A stretch of DNA of 64,000 nt from Phytohabitans maris (lineage in GTDB: Bacteria > Actinomycetota > Actinomycetes > Mycobacteriales > Micromonosporaceae): positions 62,001 to 126,000 of the forward strand of contig NZ_JAVHUY010000013.1 of NCBI RefSeq assembly GCF_031085175.1, written 5' to 3'. This document shows, piece after piece, positions 8,453 through 17,135 of this stretch. The stretch's first letter is position 1, and every line of letters starts with the position of its first letter. Under the pieces are notes generated by a model. It made no database searches. It worked only from the letters and a program-made list of their open reading frames with translations, and was not told the DNA's origin. A program made the position numbers and the translations under genes.

Positions 8453-10137
8453 AGCGGTGCCATCCCGGCTCCGAAGAGAGTCGGCACCGGTCCGCCGGCC
8501 GCCGCGAGCAGACGGTCGCCCAGCGCCTCAAAGGCATCACTATGCGCGGCCCCGGCCCTACACGGCAGCTTCTCCTCAATGACTGCGAGTGCACCTGCGA
8601 GCCACAGGCCCTCACCCGGGTCGGCCTGGCCGTGTGTCCACAGATGGCAGGCGGCCGCCGCGGCGAAGCAGAGCTCGAAGTCACGGGCGATATCGAACAC
8701 ATGCTGGGGGACTCTGTGCAGCCCCCAGCTCTGCTCCGCCATGCGAGCCCTTGTGACGTGCAGCGACTCCAGAGCGGCGAATGCCAATGCTGGGACCCAA
8801 TCGGGCAGGTCACCGGCCGCTGCCCGGCGCGCGATAACGCCGCCGTCGGCGCCGAGCCTGTCCACAAGGGAGCACCGACGAGACAGCACAGTCAGGCGGC
8901 CCACATTTGATGGCCGAGTTGGCATCGTGAGGAGGCTGTCGCCTCCGCCCGCGTCCGGAGCCGCTCTGGCGAGTAAGGGGAAGTGCTCTATGAGCTGGCT
9001 TCGACATACCGCTGTGCTGCCGTCGAAGATTGCAACGACGCGATGATCCCGGTCCAGTTTCTGGAACGTCCGGTACGGCTCGTCCGCGGACAGGAAGCCA
9101 CGTAGCCCGAGCACCTCGCCTATCGCGGATATCGCGCCCTGGCAGAGCTCGGGGACGAGCGCCTTAGTGATAGCCGAGACGACGGCCATCTCGGCGGTCG
9201 CGGTTAGCGCAAGCCGCGTGGCGGCGAAGACGATCGCCTCGGCGGCGTACCGCGTGGCCACCGCCCGTCCCAGTTCATAGCGAATGTTCGGGATGTCCGC
9301 CAACCGCTTGCCGTACAGGGTTCGGCGGCGTACGTAATCCGAGCCCAGTGCGATCGCCTGGTCCAATGCGCCGAGGGACAGGCCGCAGCACATGGTCCTG
9401 GTCAGCTGAAGGGCTTTCAGTGTTGTCTCTAGGCCGGTTCCTGGAGCGCCGATCAGAGCTTCGGGAGCGACAGGGGTTGCGGCGAACGCGATTCCGCTGA
9501 TATCCGCTCCGCGGATGCCGTGTGTAGGCACCTTGGGTAGCGTGCGCCACGTGCGCGGATCGGCCTTGCGCTTGTCGAACAGGAACAGGCTGAATCCGCG
9601 CGGACCGCCCTGGGGCCGGGTCCGGGCCAGCACGCAGATCAGGTGCCCGCGAGTGGCGTTATTGATCAGCCACTTCTCGCCGGTCAGGTTCCAGCCGGCC
9701 GATGCCGGCTCGGCGCGGACGCGGCACGCCAGCAGATCCCCGCCGTGGCCGCGCTCGGTGAGTCCCCAGGAGACGACGGCGCCGTCAAGGATCTCCGCGG
9801 CCAGTCGCTCGCGCTGGTCGATGTCGCCGGCCACCCACACACTGACCGCGCCCAGGAATGTCTTGGCGTGTCCGACGGCAATCGTAAGATCCCGGCGGGC
9901 GAGGAGCCGCACGAGCAAGGTCAGATCGAATAGTCCGCCGAGCACGCCGCCGGTGCCGCCGTCGACGTAGAGGCGCGCGGCCCCCACCTCGTCGAGGAGC
10001 CTCGCCGCGTCGGTCGGGAAGGCCTGCCGTTCATCGAGGGTGAGCAGCTCGTCCGGCGATAACGGGCCACCGGGGGCGCTTGCCGCAGCCAAGGCTTCCT
10101 CGACCGTGGCCAACCTTCCCTTGATGCCCGCCGTCAT
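8449..10137 (-). CDS. Acyl-CoA dehydrogenase-like protein 2
   Basis: A 562-residue flavoprotein of the acyl-CoA dehydrogenase family. Segments seen are GLTERGHGGDLLACRVRA, LTGEKWLINNATRGHL, LKALQLTRTMCCGLSLGALDQ, GEVLGLRGFLSAD and FQKLDRDHRVVAIFDGST. At the catalytic position the usual EGT is DGS, a conservative Glu-to-Asp change. It should introduce a double bond into an acyl group, most likely while bound to the ACP of this operon, in the manner of the ramoplanin and enduracidin acyl-chain desaturases (established for those clusters, inferred here). ATG 10137 overlaps the AMP-ligase stop (TGATG). A C-terminal extension parallels that of its partner. Confidence 0.88.
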   Translation of the reverse strand: MTAGIKGRLATVEEALAAASAPGGPLSPDELLTLDERQAFPTDAARLLDEVGAARLYVDGGTGGVLGGLFDLTLLVRLLARRDLTIAVGHAKTFLGAVSVWVAGDIDQRERLAAEILDGAVVSWGLTERGHGGDLLACRVRAEPASAGWNLTGEKWLINNATRGHLICVLARTRPQGGPRGFSLFLFDKRKADPRTWRTLPKVPTHGIRGADISGIAFAATPVAPEALIGAPGTGLETTLKALQLTRTMCCGLSLGALDQAIALGSDYVRRRTLYGKRLADIPNIRYELGRAVATRYAAEAIVFAATRLALTATAEMAVVSAITKALVPELCQGAISAIGEVLGLRGFLSADEPYRTFQKLDRDHRVVAIFDGSTAVCRSQLIEHFPLLARAAPDAGGGDSLLTMPTRPSNVGRLTVLSRRCSLVDRLGADGGVIARRAAAGDLPDWVPALAFAALESLHVTRARMAEQSWGLHRVPQHVFDIARDFELCFAAAAACHLWTHGQADPGEGLWLAGALAVIEEKLPCRAGAAHSDAFEALGDRLLAAAGGPVPTLFGAGMAPL

Positions 10138-11927
10138 CAGGCTTCGATCTTCCGCTCGACGAGCTGGATCGATGGTTCGATCGACGACCACAGGGCGGCG
10201 GTCTGTCCACTAAGGAACGCGTTGCGCACCGCCACCCGCTGTACCTTCCCGCTCGTCGTCCGCTGTACCGTCCCGCGACGAACCAGCTGCAGCCCGCTCA
10301 CGGACACGCCGACCTCCCGCGCCACGGTTTGCTTGATGTCGGCTCCGACGCGGTCGAGGCGGCCCGCCTTCACGCTGGCCCGGATTTCGTGGACCAACAC
10401 CACCAGTTCGGCGCCGTCGACCCCCCGCACGCCGAAGGCCGCGCCGAACAGGCCGCACAGATCGGGAATCTCTTCGCGGGCGACGTGCTCGATGTCCTGT
10501 GGATAGATGTTCCGCCCGCGCACGATTATCAGTTCGCTGATACGACCGGTGACGAACAGCTCACCGCCGTCGAGCGCGGCGAGGTCACCGGTCCGCAGGT
10601 AGCCCGACCGGCCGTCCGCACTCGTACCGTTGAAGACCCGCTCGGTCTCCGCGGCGTTGCGCCAGTAGCCGATTGCGACACTCGTGCCGCGCAGCCACAG
10701 CTCGCCGACCTGCCCGTCTGGGCGCACTTCGCGGGATTCGGGATCGACGACCACAGCCTCCAGGCCTCGCACGGTTCCGCAGCTGACCAGATCGCGGGTG
10801 GCTGGCGTCGGCTCGGTGCCGTCTGCGTCGCACAGCGTTCCCTCGGCCAGCGCCGCCTCGGCGACGCGGCGGACCACCGGGGCGCGGCGGCCGGTTCCCG
10901 AGACGAACACCGTGGCCTCTGCCAGCCCGTAGCACGGGTTGAGTGTCTCGCGGCGCAGTCCGGCCGGCGCAAACCGGTCCGCGAAGGCGGCGAGGGTGTT
11001 CGCCCGCACCGGCTCGGACCCGTTGGCCGCGTGGCGCCAGCGTGACAGGTCGAGGCCGGCAAGCTGCTCCTCGGTTACCGTTCGCGTGCACAGGTCGTAG
11101 GCGAAATTGGGGCCAGCCGACCAGGCGAGGTCGTGCTTGTCCACCAGTTCCAGCCACCGCACCGGACGTTTGAGGAACGCCGTCGGGCTCATGACGGTCA
11201 CCGAACTCCCCGCGTACCACGCCGGCATCATGAGACCGGTCAGGCCCATGTCGTGATAGTGCGGAATCCAGGAACCGAACTTGGTCATCGCGGTCATGCC
11301 GAACGTCGACACCAGGCTGTCCGCGTTCTCGACGATGTTGCCGTGGGTCAGCATCACGCCCTTAGGACTGCCGGTCGAACCCGAGGTGTACTGCAGCAGT
11401 GCCAGGGAGGCCCGGCCCGAGGGGCGCGGCGCGTCAACGGGTGCTTCGTCGGCGAGCGGCATGACCAACAGCGGGATCCGGCCCTGGCCCGAGTTTCCGA
11501 TAAAGGTCTCCACCTCCTCCAGCACCGCCGCGGTGGTAATGATGGCGTTCGGCTCGGCGTCCTGTGCGATCCCGGAAACCCGCCGCTGCTGGTGTTTATA
11601 GCTGCCAGGCAACGGCGACGGGACGGCCACCGCGCCGGCGTACAGGCAGCCCAGGAACGCCGCGGCGAAGTCCAGGCCCTCAGGGAAGAGCAACAGGGCC
11701 CGGTCCCCGGGCGCGCAGACCCGGCAGAGCGCGGCCGCCACCCGCCGCGCCATGAGGTCAAGCTCGCGATAGGACAATTCGGTGGTGCCCGTCCGCGTCC
11801 CGGGCTCGGTGACGTGAGCGACGGCCAAGGCGTCCGGCCGGTCGGCCGCATGCCCCCGTACCGCGTCGGCGAAACAAGCGATCGCTTGGATTCGCGCCGA
11901 TGGCATCGAGGAAGCCGAGGAAGTCAT
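10137..11927 (-). CDS. Fatty acyl-AMP ligase (FAAL-like adenylating enzyme)
   Basis: A 596-residue ANL-superfamily enzyme. The P-loop LLQYTSGSTGSPKG is at residues 177-190, and WIPHYHDMGL, ANGSEPVR, CYGLAEAT and YLRTGDLAAL follow; the C-terminal catalytic lysine is in TSGKVQR (Lys561). HYHDMGL and NGSEPVR are typical of FAALs, which make acyl-adenylates and hand them to a carrier protein rather than to CoA. It therefore probably loads the ACP at 6435-6710. It is coupled to the glycosyltransferase upstream (ATGA at 11924-11927) and to dehydrogenase 2 downstream. The chain length of the acid cannot be told from sequence. Confidence 0.93.
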   Translation of the reverse strand: MTSSASSMPSARIQAIACFADAVRGHAADRPDALAVAHVTEPGTRTGTTELSYRELDLMARRVAAALCRVCAPGDRALLLFPEGLDFAAAFLGCLYAGAVAVPSPLPGSYKHQQRRVSGIAQDAEPNAIITTAAVLEEVETFIGNSGQGRIPLLVMPLADEAPVDAPRPSGRASLALLQYTSGSTGSPKGVMLTHGNIVENADSLVSTFGMTAMTKFGSWIPHYHDMGLTGLMMPAWYAGSSVTVMSPTAFLKRPVRWLELVDKHDLAWSAGPNFAYDLCTRTVTEEQLAGLDLSRWRHAANGSEPVRANTLAAFADRFAPAGLRRETLNPCYGLAEATVFVSGTGRRAPVVRRVAEAALAEGTLCDADGTEPTPATRDLVSCGTVRGLEAVVVDPESREVRPDGQVGELWLRGTSVAIGYWRNAAETERVFNGTSADGRSGYLRTGDLAALDGGELFVTGRISELIIVRGRNIYPQDIEHVAREEIPDLCGLFGAAFGVRGVDGAELVVLVHEIRASVKAGRLDRVGADIKQTVAREVGVSVSGLQLVRRGTVQRTTSGKVQRVAVRNAFLSGQTAALWSSIEPSIQLVERKIEA

Positions 11928-12991
11928 GCGCAGACCGCGAACCCGCGTAGCAAGTCGGCGGCGTTGTGATCACCGGTATAGTCCATCGTCTGGGCAAGGC
12001 GTTCGTAGAACTTGCGCATCACGGGCCCCGCCTGGTCGGGCGACAAGGTGCCCCGACTGAGCGCGATCCGCATGGCCGTCGAGAAGCCGTCCAGATCGAC
12101 CTGGCTTTTCATCATGTAGTACGCGTCGCCGAACCGAGTGAAGATCGAACCACCGCCGGAGGATTTCCGCATGCGATACTTCGAGAACTTGAAATCACTT
12201 CTGGCGAACGCACTGCCCGCCGCGGACATGCGATAGAACGTGTGGCAGTCCTGCGAGACGGGAGCCGCCGGAAACATGCACTGGGCGGCCAACGGCGCGC
12301 GCACCGCTACGGTCGAGGTCAATGTCACGAACCCCGTCTCGGTCCCGATCGTGATCCAGGCGTTTGGGCCTTCGACCGGCTCGCCACGCAGCGCTTTGAT
12401 GCATTCGAGGTACAGCGGTGTGATGGCGTCATCCGGCATGGGATTGCCATCCTCGTCGATGGGGTCGAAGGCCGAGTAGACGAAGTCGACCTCCTTCCGG
12501 CGCGAGAACACAGCGATCGTCTCGGCCACCCGCTCCGGGTGTGGCATGTCGTCGGCGTCCTGAAAGAAGATGAAATCGGCACCGGCGTCGAGGCACCACC
12601 GGGTGGCCAGATTGCGGCACGGGCCGGGGCCGATCCGCCTCGGCATTTCGAAAAGCGTGAACCTGCCGTCCCGCCGCAGGCGGTCGGCGAGCTCGTCGGA
12701 AAGCCTGGATTCCGGGCCGTCGACCACGACGGCCGCCCGCCAGCCCGGCACGGTCTGGGCGGTGAGGCAGTCGACCAGCTCAGCGAGAAATCGCTCGTGA
12801 AGCTCGGTCGCCCGAAAATATGGGATGACGAAACCTGCATCTGACTGGAACGCCACAAGTCCTCCTCGCCAGCTCATTCCGTTCTTGAGTGCAACGATCA
12901 GCCTTATCCAATAGGCCCCCTCGGCGCCTGCCGCAATCATGTCGGTCGGATTCGATGCCGCCGACATTCGCTCTCGGTGCCCATCCATCAC
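11924..12991 (-). CDS. Glycosyltransferase family 2 (GT-A fold)
   Basis: A 355-residue protein with the GT-A signature: VIPYFRATELHERFLAEL, VVVDGP, GPGPCRNLATRW and FFQDADDMPHPERV, where DADD is the metal/nucleotide-sugar DxD site. It transfers an activated sugar; the acceptor may be the cluster product. It is the first gene of the long leftward operon. The start is uncertain: GTG 12991 and ATG 12988 lack a good ribosome site, while ATG 12967 follows a weak CGAGAG. About 620 bp of intergenic DNA separates it from the divergent exporter, where the operon promoter should lie. Confidence 0.88.
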   Translation of the reverse strand: MMDGHRERMSAASNPTDMIAAGAEGAYWIRLIVALKNGMSWRGGLVAFQSDAGFVIPYFRATELHERFLAELVDCLTAQTVPGWRAAVVVDGPESRLSDELADRLRRDGRFTLFEMPRRIGPGPCRNLATRWCLDAGADFIFFQDADDMPHPERVAETIAVFSRRKEVDFVYSAFDPIDEDGNPMPDDAITPLYLECIKALRGEPVEGPNAWITIGTETGFVTLTSTVAVRAPLAAQCMFPAAPVSQDCHTFYRMSAAGSAFARSDFKFSKYRMRKSSGGGSIFTRFGDAYYMMKSQVDLDGFSTAMRIALSRGTLSPDQAGPVMRKFYERLAQTMDYTGDHNAADLLRGFAVCA

Positions 12992-13614
12992 AGCGAAAGG
13001 AACAGCGCGTGCGCTCGCGCCGCCGAAAATTGTATGTGTCGCTGCTGTAGGTGATCAGGCAACCCATCTCCGGATACTTGTAGGGCCGCGTTGTCTGTCG
13101 GGCGATGTGACCGCCAGCGCATGAACGCGAGCATCGCGTTGGAATCTCTAGCTACGCCACAACAGCGCCATCCGAACTGCGGCGTGTCATGGCCAGAACA
13201 ATCGAAGTGACGTCGTCCCGACGGACGTGATTACCCTAGCTGATTTCCAACAATGCCACACACATGTGCTCCAAGATAGGTCCGCAGGCGTGGTCTCCGA
13301 CTGAGATACAGGCGGGCGACTAGTGGCCGCATCGCAGTGCGATCGTCCACTGTAAGTAGCGCCCGCCGATCGTAACATCCCTCATCCTTCGGATCAAGGC
13401 CTTTCGTAATCACCGGAATCGCTGGGATAGACCACGCACTCACCGCACCGCGCGGCGAGAAGCTATTTCCCCAGCTCGCCGGCCGCATCCGCGACCGATA
13501 CCGGCTCACGAGCGACGCCGGCCGACTTGGTCGCTTGACACGATAAGACACGCAAGTTAACATTGGCGCCAGTCTCTGGCCGCCAGCTTTGCGACGCGCA
13601 ATGCGCAATGTGGA
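12992..13614. other. Divergent intergenic region, no convincing gene
   Basis: This stretch separates the leftward biosynthetic operon from the rightward exporter and must hold both promoters. Its GC content is visibly lower than that of its neighbours. A 125-codon frame on the minus strand (13231-13608) shows no family resemblance and no ribosome site, so I do not call it. No clear operator palindrome was found. Confidence 0.5.
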
Positions 13615-14922
13615 GTGTTTCTAAAGATCTTGTATAAGACAACAGAAGAATCCATCTCAACGTCCCGACCACGGCCACTGGGTGGCCTGCTGCGGACGCG
13701 GAATTTCGCTCTGCTGTGGATCGGGATGTCCGCCAGCATGATCGGTTCATCGATCACGACGGTGGCGCTGCCACTGGTGGCCGTCTCGACCCTGCACGCC
13801 CCTGCGGCCATGGTCGCCCTGCTTACGGCCGCCACCTGGCTGCCGAGGCTGCTGATTGGGCTGCCAGCCGGCGTCTGGGTCGACCGGTGGCCGCGTCGAC
13901 GCGTACTACTGACCGCCGACCTGGCCTCCGCGGCCGTGCTCGCCGTCATACCTATCGCGGCCTGGACCGGCGTTCTCACGATGGCGTTCTTGCTCGTGCT
14001 GGCGCTGCTCGCCGGGACGGCCAGCTGCTTTTTCAACCTGGCATTCAACGCCTTCCTGCCCCAGCTTCTCTCCGGGGACGATCTCTTGGAGGGCAACTCC
14101 AAGCTCCAGGCCAGCGCGTCGGTCGCGTTGGTTGTCGGACCGGGTCTCGGCGGGCTGCTGGCCGCGGCGGCCGGCCCGGTCAACGGGATCCTGGTGAACT
14201 GCTTCACCTTCCTCGTGTCAGCGGCCTGCCTGTTCGGCCTGCAGCTCGGGCAACAGTCGCGCCCTTTCGCCAGCCACCGCCCAGGCATGCTGCACGAGAT
14301 GGTCGAAGGGATCCGTTTCATCATGAGCGGCCGCATATTGCCGGTCATGTTGGTGGTGGCGGCGACGACCAGCTTCACGGTGCAGGGCATCACGGCACTG
14401 CGGGTCGTTTTCCTGGTGCGCAGCGCGGAGGCCACGGCGGAAACCGTCGGCCTCGTCATCAGCGTGGCCAGTCTCGGCGGCATCCTCGGAGCTGTCGTCG
14501 TCTCGCGTGTCTCCCGGCGCTTCGGCAACGCCCGTACCTATGTCCTGGCGAACATTGTGGCCGCGCCCTTCGTTCTCCTGCTACCGCTCGCCGGGCACGA
14601 TTGGCGCCTCACTCTGTTCGCGGCGGGGTCCTTCATGGTCCTGACCGGAACCACGATGTCGAACGTGATAACCATGACGTTCCGCGGCAACTTCGTTCCC
14701 CCGCACCTGCTCGGCCGGGTCACCGCAGCATCGCAGCTATTCGTGTTCGGCACCGTCCCGCTCGGCGCGGCGACCGGCGGCCTGCTGGCCTCGGCGCTCG
14801 GGATCCGGCCCGCCATGTGGGCGTTGGCGATCCTCTTCGTCATCACGCCACTGCCCCTACTCGCCACATCGATCCGCACACTGCGCGAATTCCCCAAGCA
14901 AGGTTCGACTGGACTGGCGTAA
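13615..14922 (+). CDS. MFS exporter
   Basis: A 435-residue integral membrane protein with about 12 hydrophobic segments. The typical MFS loop GVWVDRWPRRRVLLTADL lies between segments 2 and 3 and FNLAFNAFLPQLL further on, as in the MFS_3 (enterobactin/macrolide exporter) group. It probably expels the cluster product and gives self-protection. The start is uncertain: GTG 13615 has no well-placed ribosome site, and TTG 13630 is possible. It is transcribed away from the biosynthetic operon, a common arrangement for self-resistance pumps. Confidence 0.9.
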   Translation: MFLKILYKTTEESISTSRPRPLGGLLRTRNFALLWIGMSASMIGSSITTVALPLVAVSTLHAPAAMVALLTAATWLPRLLIGLPAGVWVDRWPRRRVLLTADLASAAVLAVIPIAAWTGVLTMAFLLVLALLAGTASCFFNLAFNAFLPQLLSGDDLLEGNSKLQASASVALVVGPGLGGLLAAAAGPVNGILVNCFTFLVSAACLFGLQLGQQSRPFASHRPGMLHEMVEGIRFIMSGRILPVMLVVAATTSFTVQGITALRVVFLVRSAEATAETVGLVISVASLGGILGAVVVSRVSRRFGNARTYVLANIVAAPFVLLLPLAGHDWRLTLFAAGSFMVLTGTTMSNVITMTFRGNFVPPHLLGRVTAASQLFVFGTVPLGAATGGLLASALGIRPAMWALAILFVITPLPLLATSIRTLREFPKQGSTGLA

Positions 14923-14943
14923 CAGGCGAGAAGGGTACCTCGT

Positions 14944-15430
14944 TATGTCGCACCTTTTGGTCCTGCGCGTATCCGACCGCAACACGGGTTACGAACTCGG
15001 CGAGCCGTTTCACGGACGCAGGACAGCTTCACGGTCGAGCTGATCCAGCCGACCTGCGGGGAACCCCTACACGAGATCGACGACCCTGAGACTCGCTTAC
15101 TGGCGGTCTTGCAAGGCAGAACGTCCGGGCAGCTGACCGTGCTGCGCGATCCCGCGGGCTTCCGGCATGCCTACTACTGCGACTTCCCCACAGACTTCAC
15201 CCTCAGTAGCGACGTGCGCTGGCTACTCGCTGAGCGTCGAAGCGAGGCCGGCCCCCGTCCCCTGAGTTCGAAGGCGCTCGCTCTCTACATCAGCCTGCAG
15301 TACGTGCCCGCACCACACACCGTTCACCGGCGTATGCCCACTCGCTTCGGGCGAGGTGCTCACCGGCAGGGCGGGTTCGCGCAGATGCAGTTTGGGCCCC
15401 GTGTCCGTAGCGGGCATCATCACCGAGCAC
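14944..15430 (+). pseudogene. Decayed asparagine-synthase-like gene
   Basis: Three overlapping frames together spell part of the N-terminal half of an asparagine synthase-family amidotransferase. It starts at ATG 14944 (MSHLLVLRVSDRNTGYELG), shifts frame near 15025 to FTVELIQPTCGEP and RDPAGFRHAYY, continues through ALYISLQYVPAPHTVHR (the family's YLSLGYVPxPxTI region), then shifts again near 15340 to ASGEVLTG. The rest of the synthase domain is absent. The gene cannot make a working enzyme. It may be a lost amide- or lactam-forming step of the neighbouring cluster (inference). Sequencing error could mimic one frameshift, but not the missing half. Confidence 0.7.
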
Positions 15431-15524
15431 CAAACCGGCGTACACGATCACAGCGCCCGCTGTGGGGGCTGCTGTTTCTGGAGTTGTGGTACACCGAATG
15501 GGCCGCGGCTTGAGGGGGCCGGCG

Positions 15525-16301
15525 TCACATCTTCTCGATCTTGCGCTGCAGCTGGTTCATTCCGGCTATCCAGCGACCGGTATCCGCGGCTCTGGCCCGG
15601 TAGTAGTCGACTATCTCCGGATGGGGCAGGATCAGGAACGGGTCGTCAGCGAAGGCCGCGACGACGGTCTCGGCGACCTGCTCCGGGCTGATGGCCGTCG
15701 GCTCCACAAGGGACCGCACACCCTGCCCCGCCTCGGTAAGCATGCTGGTGCGCACGCCCTGCGGGCAAAGCGCCTGCACGGTGATACCGCGGTGCCGGTA
15801 GGCGATGGACAGCCATTCGGCGAAGGCCAGCGCGCCGTGTTTGGTGACAGCGTAAGGGGCCGAACCGAGCATGCTCAGCATCCCCGCCGAGGAGACCGTG
15901 GCGAGGAACCGGCCGCGACACCGCTCCAGCCAGGACGGCAGCAGCAGTTCGGCGGCGCGGACGTGCGCCATCACGTTGACGTCCCACGCCTGAGCCCAGG
16001 ATGCCTCGGCCGCCTCCGGGCCACCCTCCGGTGCGACGCCAGCGTTGGCGCAGTACAGGTCGACGACGCCGAACTCATCGACAGCCGTCGCGATCAACCG
16101 CCTGACGCCGGCCTCGCTCGCCGCGTCTCCGGGGACCGCGACGCCTCCGGTCTCCTTGGCCACCGCGGTTACCGCGTCGGCGTCAAGGTCGGCGACCACA
16201 ACCCTCGCCCCGGCGGCGGCGAAGCGCCGCGCCATCGCGGATCCGATGCCCCCGCCGCCGCCGGTGATGACCACGTTCGCGCCGTCCAGGTCGAATCCCA
16301 T
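15525..16301 (-). CDS. Short-chain dehydrogenase/reductase
   Basis: A 258-residue classical SDR: TGGGGGIG near residue 13 (dinucleotide binding), ADLDAD after beta-2, CANAGV, and the catalytic Ser with YAVTK (Tyr-x-x-x-Lys). The acidic residue after beta-2 favours NAD(H). The start ATG 16301 gives the standard family N-terminus. It may serve the adjacent biosynthetic cluster or general metabolism; no overlap couples it to either neighbour. Confidence 0.92.
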   Translation of the reverse strand: MGFDLDGANVVITGGGGGIGSAMARRFAAAGARVVVADLDADAVTAVAKETGGVAVPGDAASEAGVRRLIATAVDEFGVVDLYCANAGVAPEGGPEAAEASWAQAWDVNVMAHVRAAELLLPSWLERCRGRFLATVSSAGMLSMLGSAPYAVTKHGALAFAEWLSIAYRHRGITVQALCPQGVRTSMLTEAGQGVRSLVEPTAISPEQVAETVVAAFADDPFLILPHPEIVDYYRARAADTGRWIAGMNQLQRKIEKM

Positions 16302-16362
16302 ACCCGCATCATTTCACGGAAACGATTGGACGGGCCCGTCCCACTCCCGCAAAGGAGGCGTC

Positions 16363-16566
16363 GTGGATCTTGTCAACAACCCGGTCAACGAGGTTGTGGC
16401 TACTCAGCCCCCGGCAGAACTGCAGCTTGCACCGACAACGCCCGCCTGGCCATCTCTATACGCGGGAGCTTCCCGGGCAGAATTGATCGGGTTCATATCT
16501 GCATGGTCGACCAAATCCCGCCGAATGGAATCACATACCGTACCCCAGGCGCCAACAGGGAAGTAG
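16363..16566 (+). CDS. Small hypothetical protein with strong ribosome site
   Basis: A 67-codon frame starting at GTG 16363, five bases after AAAGGAGG, one of the best ribosome sites in the window. The product begins MDLVNNPVNEVV, contains AELIGFISAWSTKSRR and ends QAPTGK. I recognise no family and see no signal peptide. It is divergent from the SDR and lies just before degraded sequence, so it could be the surviving 5' end of a longer lost gene. Confidence 0.45.
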   Translation: MDLVNNPVNEVVATQPPAELQLAPTTPAWPSLYAGASRAELIGFISAWSTKSRRMESHTVPQAPTGK

Positions 16567-16572
16567 CTCAAC

Positions 16573-16953
16573 TTGCGCGATGACCGACCGGACATTTCGC
16601 ACGCAAACTGCCGGTCTATACTCGGCGGCCTGTGCGAGGATGGCGAAACGGCGAGTGACGCGCTGCGCCGGGAGCTGTTCGAAGAGGCTGCTGTCACGCT
16701 GGATGACGCGACTCCGCTGTGCAGTCTGATCGATCGCGGCGCGCGCCGGCACCTGCTCGCCGTCTTTGTCGTCGAGACCCACCACGACCGCCAGGAAATG
16801 AAGCTGGCCGAGGGGCAGTGGTTCGATATGAGCCCTTGGAGATGGCTACGTCACATGAGAACGCCGATTACATGCGGATCCGCTCGCCCTCGCACACGAA
16901 ATGACTGGAGGACCCCGGCAGCCTTGACATGCAATCAAGTGATCGACGATTGA
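16573..16953 (+). pseudogene. Nudix hydrolase remnant
   Basis: The frame contains a nearly complete Nudix box, GLCEDGE...RRELFEEAAV, with Ala in place of the last Gly, followed by HLLAVFVVE and AEGQWFDMSP. After 16850 the family-like reading (PLEMATSHE) continues in another frame and ends at 16904, so a frameshift splits the C-terminus. The N-terminal beta strands before the box are missing. Other decayed genes lie on both sides. I infer a dead Nudix gene; a short expressed variant cannot be excluded. Confidence 0.5.
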
Positions 16954-17135
16954 GCCTTCCGTCGCCACGCAGCTACGGAGCGTCCCGCCAGGTGGAGCAT
17001 GTAAGCGGTCTGGGCATGCTTCGCCATCGCGGCCCGCAGCTCCTCCGGCAGCACTCCCTCGGGCTCGACCTGACCTTAGAACTGGTCCAGGAACGCCTTC
17101 GTGCCCGCAGCGGTTCGCGCGGCACGGTTCGCCAT
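16935..17135 (-). pseudogene. Small basic actinobacterial protein with premature stop
   Basis: The frame from ATG 17135 reads MANRAARTAAGTKAFLDQF, then TAA at codon 20, and continues in the same frame as GQVEPEGVLPEELRAAMAKH to a normal TGA at 16935. The whole 67-codon frame reads like a short basic protein of a type that recurs in actinomycete genomes (from memory), interrupted by a single nonsense codon. Either it is a pseudogene or two pieces are made. It adds to the evidence that 14.9-17.2 kb is a graveyard at a junction. Confidence 0.55.

Noticed and set aside
13231-13608. 125-codon minus-strand frame between the biosynthetic operon and the exporter
   Set aside because: No ribosome site, no recognisable motif, and it fills the region where both promoters must be.
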